From assembly GCA_965227535.1 (NCBI GenBank), contig OZ245761.1:2976001-3040000 (forward strand): 64,000 nt of DNA, read 5' to 3'. The notes under the pieces were generated by a model. That model was not told where the DNA came from. It ran no database searches and saw only the letters and a list, made by a program, of their open reading frames with translations. This document shows, in pieces, positions 9,321 to 15,513 of the stretch. Within the stretch, counting starts at the first letter, position 1, and the number at the start of each line of letters is the position of its first letter. The DNA is from SZUA-430 sp965227535. GTDB lineage: Bacteria; Pseudomonadota; Alphaproteobacteria; Micropepsales; Micropepsaceae. The position numbers and the translations under genes are program-made.

Positions 9321-9671
9321 CTCCCCTCGCCCGCCCCAAGGGCGGGAGAGGGGCCGGGGGTGAGGGTGGGCGTCCCACAAGCGCCGCGGTCCTTCAGGCA
9401 CAAAGAAAGCTTGAACCACCAAGCACACCAAGAACACCAAGCCGCTTGTGCAAACATCGACCACTGGCGCGCATCATCGATAGCGCTTCGCGCAAGTCTT
9501 CCTACGGCGCGCAGCGCCAGTCGCTTTCAGCGCAGCGACGTCGCCGAATGTCCCTGAGCGTCTTGGTGCTCTTGGTGTGCTTGGTGTGCTTGGTGGTTCA
9601 ATCTTCTTCTTTCTTCTCTAAGCGTATGGCACGCCCACCCTCACCCCCAACCAAGGGCGGGCGAGGGGAGT
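9321..9671. repeat. Nested palindromic intergenic element, copy 2
   Basis: This fills the gap between convergent genes. Outer arms at 9321-9372 and 9631-9670 are the same GC-rich sequence as in copy 1. The inner pair at 9410-9450 and 9561-9603 is built on GATTGAACCACCAAG-type sequence, here expanded by extra CTTGGTGTG units. The core 9451-9560 aligns with the reverse complement of the copy 1 core. No gene is visible. It is followed by a separate terminator at 9702. Confidence 0.8.
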
Positions 9672-9701
9672 AGAAGGTTGGCGCCCAACGAATCTTTCAG
9701 G

Positions 9702-9737
9702 CTCAAAAGAAAAGGGCGGCCAACCCGGCCGCCCTCG
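9702..9737 (-). terminator. Rho-independent terminator of the diiron gene
   Basis: On the minus strand GAGGGCGGCC and GGCCGCCCT pair around a 5-nt loop, followed by TTTTCTTTT. It lies 22 bp past the stop codon of the ferritin-like gene at 9759. Confidence 0.85.
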
Positions 9738-9758
9738 AAAACACAGATAAATACTGGC

Positions 9759-10883
9759 TTATTCAGCGGCGGCCAACAGCGCCGAGCCCGAACGCTTCGT
9801 GCCGAAGTTCACGGTCTGGAGGTACTTGATCCCCTCTTCCGCGATGTCGTCGCCGATCATGTGATCGCCCTCGGCGCGCAGTTCATCCATATCGACATAC
9901 ATCGAGTAGAACGACTTCGTGCGGTCCGTGATGATGCCGGCCTTGAGCAACGTCTTGATCAGCACGCGGAAGATATCGGTGCCTTCGCGCATGCGCTCGC
10001 GGCGATGCTCGTCCGTGATCGCTTCAAGCAGCGACTCATGCGCCGCCTTCCAGTCGATGCCGACGGACTCATAGACCGACTTCATCTGCTCCGGATTGAT
10101 CAAGTTGAACAGCAGCGTTTGGAAGCAGCTTGCGGCCCAATCTTCCACGATGTCCTGCTCTTGCTTGCTGAGCTTGGGGATCGTGCGGTCGGCCCAGATC
10201 TTGCCGAACTTGTGGTGGAACGCTTCGTCCGTCATGACAAGCTGCGTCAGGCGGACCAGCAGCGGATCGCGCGCCTTCGTGTAAAGCGTCGCGAACGCGC
10301 CCATCGCCAGGCCCTCGACCAGCATCTGCATGCCGACGATCTTCTTGTAAACTTCAGGCGCGAGAACGAGGTCGGTCAACAGCGCACCCAGCGTCGGACC
10401 AACTGGAAGCGGCTTGCCCCAGCGCGCTTGGACGTAACGCGCGAAACCCGTCACGTGGCGTGCTTCTTCGCGCGCCTGGTTCGCGGCATATTCTTGCGCA
10501 CCCGGGTCACGCAGGATGTGGCAGAGCGAAGCCGACAGCGACAGCGCGCCCTGCTCGCCGTGCAAAATCGACGACAGGATCCAGCGCGCGGATTCGTTCG
10601 CGAACTTCACCTTCTGCTTCGCCGTCAGCTGCTCGCCGAATTTCGTCTGGAAGATCGGAAAGAATTCGTCCGGCAGGATCTGATCGTTCTCGATGTCGAA
10701 CTTCTCGGAGAAGTCGATGTACTTCTTGTCCAGCGGATCCCAGAAATGGTCGTGGGTCGCGGAAATGATCTTGTCGAACGCGGTGGACCGCGCGTTGTAG
10801 CGGTCGACTTCCATCATCGCGGGGAAGTCTGTGGGGTCGAGCGCGTCGTATGCGTTGTCCTTGGTAATCTGCATCGCCGTCAT
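9759..10883 (-). CDS. Ferritin-like diiron protein, function unknown
   Basis: This 374-residue, mostly helical protein has two sets of carboxylate-histidine metal ligands: EEARHVTGF in the first half and TDEAFHHKFG in the second, spaced as in ferritin-like diiron oxygenases and desaturases. No signal peptide or membrane segment is seen, so it is cytoplasmic. The substrate is unknown; a lipid or fatty acid oxidising role is suggested only by the divergent RND/MMPL transporter gene. The ATG at 10883 is chosen because GGGAGTG precedes it; a longer frame from a TTG at 10949 would run through the operators and promoter. The upstream region carries two matching palindromes, so expression is probably controlled by a repressor. 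Confidence 0.75.
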   Translation of the reverse strand: MTAMQITKDNAYDALDPTDFPAMMEVDRYNARSTAFDKIISATHDHFWDPLDKKYIDFSEKFDIENDQILPDEFFPIFQTKFGEQLTAKQKVKFANESARWILSSILHGEQGALSLSASLCHILRDPGAQEYAANQAREEARHVTGFARYVQARWGKPLPVGPTLGALLTDLVLAPEVYKKIVGMQMLVEGLAMGAFATLYTKARDPLLVRLTQLVMTDEAFHHKFGKIWADRTIPKLSKQEQDIVEDWAASCFQTLLFNLINPEQMKSVYESVGIDWKAAHESLLEAITDEHRRERMREGTDIFRVLIKTLLKAGIITDRTKSFYSMYVDMDELRAEGDHMIGDDIAEEGIKYLQTVNFGTKRSGSALLAAAE

Positions 10884-10922
10884 CGGTCGTTCACTCCCGG
10901 GAAGAAATTCCTCGAAATCCAA

Positions 10923-10949
10923 GCTATACAAAGATGACGCCTGCGTCAA
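10923..10949 (-). promoter_or_regulatory. Possible sigma-70-like promoter of the diiron gene
   Basis: On the minus strand TTGACG (10949-10944) and TATAGC (10928-10923) are separated by 15 bp. The spacing is shorter than ideal, so confidence is modest. The -35 element lies inside the first palindromic operator. Confidence 0.4.
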
Positions 10950-10971
10950 TTTGAGAGTGACGGCTCCGTCA
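10935..10971. promoter_or_regulatory. Two palindromic operators TGACGNNNNCGTCA
   Basis: TGACGCCTGCGTCA at 10935-10948 and TGACGGCTCCGTCA at 10958-10971 are both 14-bp palindromes, with centres 23 bp apart (about two helical turns). A further TTGACG half-site follows at 10975. The arrangement suggests two repressor dimers on one face of the DNA, overlapping the diiron gene promoter. The regulator is not identified in this window. Confidence 0.65.
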
Positions 10972-11062
10972 AGTTTGACGCTACCGCACCCGTGTTAGAG
11001 CAGCCTTAAGGGCGCGCGTGTTATTGTAAATGCAACCATAGATGGAATCGGCGGGGAAGAGG

Positions 11063-11134
11063 GCGAACCGGGACTGAGGCTTAGGCCCCACACCTGAAGC
11101 GGGTAATGAACACGCGGAAAGGTGGCAGGTTCGC
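11063..11134 (+). ncRNA. Possible three-stem structured RNA in the transporter leader
   Basis: A closing stem GCGAACC (11063-11069) pairs with GGTTCGC (11128-11134). Inside it are a hairpin at 11070-11088 (GGG-CTGA pairing with TTAG-CCC around GGC) and a second stem CACCT (11091-11095) with AGGTG (11120-11124), which encloses GCG/CGC at 11099 and 11113. The piece CACCTGA...GGGTAATG faintly recalls the TPP aptamer, but the conserved CTGAGA and GCGNAGGGAA elements are not matched. It is a candidate only, found by eye. Confidence 0.3.
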
Positions 11135-11422
11135 GCAATGTCATGAGTGTGTTAGAGCAATTCCAAGGGATCGCAAGCCGCCCACCAGAGGTAGCAGGTC
11201 CCAGCGCGGAACGGCCCACTCGGGGGAGTGCGACCGGCCGTCGAAGTGTTGAGATGGGGGAAGGGACGCACAGTGAGTTGTCGAATTGCGCCTCGTTGCG
11301 CCCGTCGCAAAAATTCCGGACGCTCGGACGCGCCACGCGCGACCACGTCGAGTTCATCAGTCGCAATTAAAGCAACCAGAATGCGCGGCCTCGATGCCGG
11401 GCGCAGGGAGTAGACGAGTCAC

Positions 11423-14167
11423 ATGATCCGCTTTCTCGAAACTGTTTTCTTCCGCGGCCGCGTACTCGTCCTCGCGTTGATTGCGATCATCACCCTCGTG
11501 CTGGGCTACGAAGCCACGAAGCTGCGCATGGACGCGGGCTTCTACAAAGGCCTGCCGACCGGTCACGAATACATTGCGACGTTCCTCGAATACCAAGACC
11601 GCCTCTTCGGTGCGAACCGCGTCATCATTGTGGTGCGCAACACCAAGGGCGACATCTGGAACAAGCAATTCCTGCAGCGCCTGAACGACGTCACGCAAGA
11701 CGTGTTCTACCTGCCCGGCGTCGACCGCCGCACGGTGACCAGCCTCTGGACGCCCAACACCCGCATCCTTGAAATCACCGAAGACGGCATCTCCGCGCGC
11801 GACGTCATCCCCGGCACGATTACGCCGGAGAAGATGGAAGGCCCGGCGATCAAGCAGCTGAAGAACGACGTGCTGAAAGGCAACCTCGTCGGCCGCTTGG
11901 TATCGAACGACTTCACCGCCTCGCTGATCGTCACCGAATTGCTCGAGTACGATCCGGCCACGCAAACGAAGCTGGATTACATCGACCTCGGCGAACAGCT
12001 CGAAGAGAAAATTCGGCAAAAATTCGAGAAAGACGGCCTCGAGATTCACATTATTGGCTTTGCCAAGAACATCTCGGACATCGCCAAGGGCGGCCTTGAA
12101 TCGACGCCCCTGTTCTTCGGCGGCGCCTTCCTGCTCACGATCGCCGCCGTTTACTTCTATTGCCGGGAATGGAAGCTGACTTGGCTGACGGTGGGCTGCT
12201 CGTTGACCACCGTGATCTGGCAATTCGGCCTTCTGACGGTGATGGGATACGGCCTCGATCCGTTGGCGATTCTGGTGCCGTTCCTAGTCTTCGCCATCGG
12301 TACCAGTCACGGCGTACAACAGCTCAACATGATAACATCGGAGCTATCGCACGGCCTCACACCCGAGGCTGCGGCGCGATCTAGCTTCCGTGGCCTGTTG
12401 ATCCCAGGCTCCCTGTCGCTGATCACCGCGGTGGTCGGCTTTGCCGCCCTTTACGTCGTGCCGATCCCGCAGATTCAAGAACTTGCGGTCACGGCCTCGA
12501 TCGGTACCGGCCTGAAGCTGATCTCGAACCTGATCATGCTGCCGGTCATCGCCTCGTACTTCACGTTCGCCGACAGCTATCGCGAGCGCATCACGCGCGC
12601 CCGCGCCTCGCGCCTGAAGTTCATGAAACTCTTGGGCGTGTTCGGCACCCCGGCGGTCGCCTTCCCGCTGACCTTTGTGTTCTTGCTGCTTTTCGGCGGC
12701 GCCATCTGGGCGAGTAAAGACCGCCACGTCGGCGACTTGCATCCGGGCTCGCCGGAACTGCGTCCCGACGCGCGCTACAACATCGACGCCCGCGTGATTT
12801 CTGAGAAATTCTCTGTCGGCCTCGACCTGTTGACGATCGTCGTCGAGACGCCGCCGCAGGCCTGTATCAACTACGCGTCGATGAACTATCTGAACGAGTT
12901 CAGCTGGTACATGCGCAACGTCGAAGGCGTGCGCGAAGTACAAAGCGCGCCGTTCACCGCCAAGCAGATCGCCGCCGGCTGGAACGAAGGCAACCTGAAA
13001 TGGCGCGCCCTGCCGCGCAACCAATACGCCCTCGTCCAGGCCGTGGGACCGATCCCGTCATCGTCGGGCCTTATCGACATCGACTGCACGCTGCTGCCGC
13101 TGCAGGTCTTCCTGATCGACGGCAAGGCGACGACGATCCATCACGTGGTCGATGCGGTGAAGGAGTGGATGGCCGCGCGCGGCTTTGCGCACGTGCTGTC
13201 AGCCGGCCGCAACAACGGTGACCGCATCATGCCGCCGGAATTCTTGGCCGACGGCAAGCCGCGCCGCGAACCCGCCAACCCGACGTCGACCTGGACGCTG
13301 ACCAAAGATCAGGCCGTGGGTCTGACCTACAACGCGCCTGAGCAGATCAAGGATCAGAAGCAGATCTTCAGCGTCACGGGCTATCTCCCGCCGGCGCCAG
13401 GCAGCGACTTGGAACTGTTGGGTCTACCCGGCGAAGCCGTCAAAGGCGCGGTCGGTCAAATCGAAATCACGCCCGACAAAGACGGCAAAGCGAAAGTCGA
13501 TCTGACGTCCGTCATCAACAAGCCTGAGTTCAAAGGCGCGTCGCTCTACGTGTTGGGCAGCGTGCCCGACTCGTTCACGATCCGCCTGGCCTCGGGCAAC
13601 TCCGGCGTCACCGCCGCGGTCAACGAAACGATCGAGTTCTACGAACAGCCCTCGACGCTGATCGTGTACGCGATGGTGTTGTTCCTGACCTACATCACCT
13701 ACTTCGACTGGCGAGCCGCGGTCGGCTGTATGCTGCCGCTCTTGTTCTCGACGTTCTTCGGCTACTTCTTCATGTTGGAGCTGGACATCGGCTTGAAGGT
13801 CTCGACTCTGCCGGTGATCGTGTTGGTGGTCGGTGTCGGTGTCGACTACGCGTACTACATCTACAATCGACTGCAGTACCATCTGTCGACCGGCGCCAAT
13901 ATCACCGAGTCCTATCAGGAGACGATCCTAGAGACCGGCAACGGCGTCTTCTTCACCGCCTTGAACTTCGCCCTCGGCGTCTCGACTTGGTCGTTCTCGC
14001 CGCTGAAGTTCCAGGCCGACATGGGCACGCTGCTGACCTTCATGTTCTTGACCAACATGATCATGGCCCTCACCGCCTTGCCCGGCATCGCCGTGGTGCT
14101 CGACACCCTGCTGCCGCGCAAGAAGCTGCCCTACCCGGGTCCGGAGCCGGGCGGCCACTGGCATTAA
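11423..14167 (+). CDS. RND/MMPL-family transporter
   Basis: This 914-residue inner-membrane protein belongs to the RND superfamily, MMPL/COG1033 branch, whose members use the proton gradient to move lipids or other hydrophobic molecules. It has the duplicated RND plan: a first membrane helix at residues 10-28, a periplasmic loop, helices around 228-390 (FLVFAIGTSHGVQQLNMI), another single helix near 405-430, a second large periplasmic domain, and a final bundle from about 745 containing VVGVGVDYAYYIYNRL. The substrate is unknown. It is divergent from the ferritin-like diiron gene, suggesting a shared lipid-related role (inference). The ATG at 11423 is preceded by AGGGAGTAG and is clear. A strong terminator follows. 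Confidence 0.85.
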   Translation: MIRFLETVFFRGRVLVLALIAIITLVLGYEATKLRMDAGFYKGLPTGHEYIATFLEYQDRLFGANRVIIVVRNTKGDIWNKQFLQRLNDVTQDVFYLPGVDRRTVTSLWTPNTRILEITEDGISARDVIPGTITPEKMEGPAIKQLKNDVLKGNLVGRLVSNDFTASLIVTELLEYDPATQTKLDYIDLGEQLEEKIRQKFEKDGLEIHIIGFAKNISDIAKGGLESTPLFFGGAFLLTIAAVYFYCREWKLTWLTVGCSLTTVIWQFGLLTVMGYGLDPLAILVPFLVFAIGTSHGVQQLNMITSELSHGLTPEAAARSSFRGLLIPGSLSLITAVVGFAALYVVPIPQIQELAVTASIGTGLKLISNLIMLPVIASYFTFADSYRERITRARASRLKFMKLLGVFGTPAVAFPLTFVFLLLFGGAIWASKDRHVGDLHPGSPELRPDARYNIDARVISEKFSVGLDLLTIVVETPPQACINYASMNYLNEFSWYMRNVEGVREVQSAPFTAKQIAAGWNEGNLKWRALPRNQYALVQAVGPIPSSSGLIDIDCTLLPLQVFLIDGKATTIHHVVDAVKEWMAARGFAHVLSAGRNNGDRIMPPEFLADGKPRREPANPTSTWTLTKDQAVGLTYNAPEQIKDQKQIFSVTGYLPPAPGSDLELLGLPGEAVKGAVGQIEITPDKDGKAKVDLTSVINKPEFKGASLYVLGSVPDSFTIRLASGNSGVTAAVNETIEFYEQPSTLIVYAMVLFLTYITYFDWRAAVGCMLPLLFSTFFGYFFMLELDIGLKVSTLPVIVLVVGVGVDYAYYIYNRLQYHLSTGANITESYQETILETGNGVFFTALNFALGVSTWSFSPLKFQADMGTLLTFMFLTNMIMALTALPGIAVVLDTLLPRKKLPYPGPEPGGHWH

Positions 14168-14192
14168 CTCTCAGCCGCGGAAGACGCGGAAT

Positions 14193-14229
14193 CAAAGGGC
14201 CGGAGGCAACTCCGGCCCTTTGCCTTTTA
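14193..14229 (+). terminator. Rho-independent terminator after the RND transporter
   Basis: AAAGGGCCGGAG pairs with CTCCGGCCCTTT around GCAA, followed by a short T-rich tail (GCCTTTT). It starts 26 bp after the transporter stop and separates it from the TerB-like gene. Confidence 0.85.
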
Positions 14230-14283
14230 GGGGCCTTCTGTCAGACTCCGTTCTCACCAATTCGCCCGCGGAGCAGTTTCGAC

Positions 14284-14736
14284 ATGTTCGACAAGATCGT
14301 CTCCTATCTGGAAAAGCGGATGGAGCAGAATGCGATCAACCCCGATCCGTTCGAGCGCCGCCAAGTCGCGGTCGCGTCCCTATTGATCGAAGCCTCGCGC
14401 CTCGACGGCCACTACGACGCCGTCGAACAAGGCACGGTCGTGCGCCTGCTGCGCGAGACGCTGAACCTTCCAGCCGACCAAGCCCGCGATCTCTTAGGCC
14501 TCGCCGAAGCGCGCCAGGCCAACACCTACGACGACTGGGTCTTCTGCGAAGCCATCAAGAAGGGCTACTCGATGCCCGAACGCATCGACATCGTGAAGCA
14601 TCTCTGGGAAGTGGCGCTCGTCGACGGCCAACTCCATCGCATGGAGACGCTCATGATCGACCGCGTCGCCACGGAGCTGGAACTCACGCCGGCCCAGGCC
14701 GCCGCCGCCAAAGAAGCCGCGCAAGCGAAGAAATAG
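14284..14736 (+). CDS. TerB-like (DUF533/TerB fold) helical protein
   Basis: This 150-residue cytoplasmic protein matches the TerB-like family of acidic helical bundles. Diagnostic stretches are VAVASLLIEASRLDGHYDAVE in the first helical pair and VALVDGQLHRMETLMIDRVA in the second, which repeat the family's A-x-x-D-G pattern (LDG near residue 42, VDG near 117). In other bacteria TerB-like proteins bind metal and are linked to tellurite or stress resistance, but isolated copies like this one have no assigned job. The ATG at 14284 follows a terminator, so the gene should have its own promoter at about 14230-14280. It converges on the nitroreductase gene, stops 3 bp apart. Confidence 0.8.
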   Translation: MFDKIVSYLEKRMEQNAINPDPFERRQVAVASLLIEASRLDGHYDAVEQGTVVRLLRETLNLPADQARDLLGLAEARQANTYDDWVFCEAIKKGYSMPERIDIVKHLWEVALVDGQLHRMETLMIDRVATELELTPAQAAAAKEAAQAKK

Positions 14737-14739
14737 CGC

Positions 14740-15411
14740 CTAGACCCCGACGAACGTCGCAAACTCATCCAACGCCGCGCGCTCCGTGCGGAGCGTGTTG
14801 ATCGGCTGCGTCTCGTCCATCGTCCCGATCCCCATCCCGCAAAACAGCATCAGCTCCGGCGGGATGGACAAAAACTCGCCCAACGTCTTGTGCCAAATCG
14901 CCCAAGCCTCCTGCGGACACGTGTGCAGCCCATGCTCGCGCGCGAGTAGCATGATCGACTGCATGAACATGCCCAGATCCGCCCACTGTCCCTGCTGCAT
15001 CGTCCGATCGATGGCGAAGAAGAACGCCGCCGGCGCGCCGAAGAATTCGAAGTTGCGCGCGAAATTCATCAGCCGCCCGAACTTGTCCTCCCGCGGCACG
15101 TTGATCGTCGCATACATATCCTCGCCGCACTTGAACCGCCGCGCCTTGTAAGGCTCCTTCAGCTCCGGCGGATAAATCTGATACTCCGTCCCCTCCCCAC
15201 GCGGCTGGCTCGGCATCTTCTCCTTGATGAGCGCCTTGAAGCGCACCATCTCCGCCCCACCCAAAACCCAAACATGCCAAGGCTGAAGATTCCCGCCCGA
15301 AGGCGCACGCTTCGCGGTCTCAAGAATCTGCCGAAGCACTTCGCCCGGCACGGGCTTATCCAAGAATGCCCGTGTCGTGATGCGCGAGTTGATCGCGTCT
15401 GAAACTTTCAT
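14740..15411 (-). CDS. Nitroreductase-family FMN oxidoreductase
   Basis: This 223-residue protein is a nitroreductase-family flavoenzyme that uses NAD(P)H to reduce nitro or quinone compounds. The N-terminal FMN-binding signature is present (INSRITTRAFLDKPVP near residues 8-23, then AKRAPSGGNLQPWHVWV), and GMGIGTMDE lies near the C-terminus in the usual place. There is no signal peptide. The physiological substrate cannot be read from the sequence. The ATG at 15411 (MKVSDAINSR) is preferred over an upstream in-frame start, which adds an unlikely hydrophobic stretch. It lies downstream of gyrB but a terminator intervenes. Confidence 0.88.
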   Translation of the reverse strand: MKVSDAINSRITTRAFLDKPVPGEVLRQILETAKRAPSGGNLQPWHVWVLGGAEMVRFKALIKEKMPSQPRGEGTEYQIYPPELKEPYKARRFKCGEDMYATINVPREDKFGRLMNFARNFEFFGAPAAFFFAIDRTMQQGQWADLGMFMQSIMLLAREHGLHTCPQEAWAIWHKTLGEFLSIPPELMLFCGMGIGTMDETQPINTLRTERAALDEFATFVGV

Positions 15412-15456
15412 GGGAGCAAGCCTCGCTGAAATGACGTATGCCGCCAGACTAAGCAC

Positions 15457-15489
15457 GCAAAAGGCCGCCGTCGAGCGACGGCGGCCTTG
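15457..15489 (-). terminator. Rho-independent terminator of the dnaA-dnaN-recF-gyrB series
   Basis: A near-perfect 12-bp stem, AAGGCCGCCGTCG against CGACGGCGGCCTT, is followed on the minus strand by TTTTGC. It sits 25 bp past the gyrB stop. Confidence 0.85.
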
Positions 15490-15513
15490 GCATACCGTTA
15501 CGTCTTGAGCGAA

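Larger units (their letters stand above)
10884..11422. other. 539-bp divergent control region, no gene
   Basis: This gap separates the leftward diiron gene from the rightward transporter. It holds the paired operators at 10935-10971, a degenerate direct repeat built on GTGTTAGAGCA (10992 and 11150, about 160 bp apart), and a possible structured RNA at 11063-11134. The remaining 290 bp up to the transporter start contains only short frames with no recognisable protein, and would be a long 5' untranslated region if the promoter lies near the operators. Confidence 0.6.

Noticed and set aside
9561..9603. Tandem CTTGGTGTG units that could suggest a CRISPR or minisatellite array
   Set aside because: The units are the expanded inner arm of a nested palindrome, with no spacers and no cas genes nearby.
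11063..11134. Bona fide TPP riboswitch
   Set aside because: Key conserved elements (CTGAGA and GCGNAGGGAA) do not match and the downstream gene is not a thiamine gene; it is kept only as an undefined RNA candidate.
11122..11370. An 82-residue frame upstream of the RND transporter
   Set aside because: It lacks a ribosome site and recognisable sequence, and it overlaps the candidate RNA and the direct repeat.
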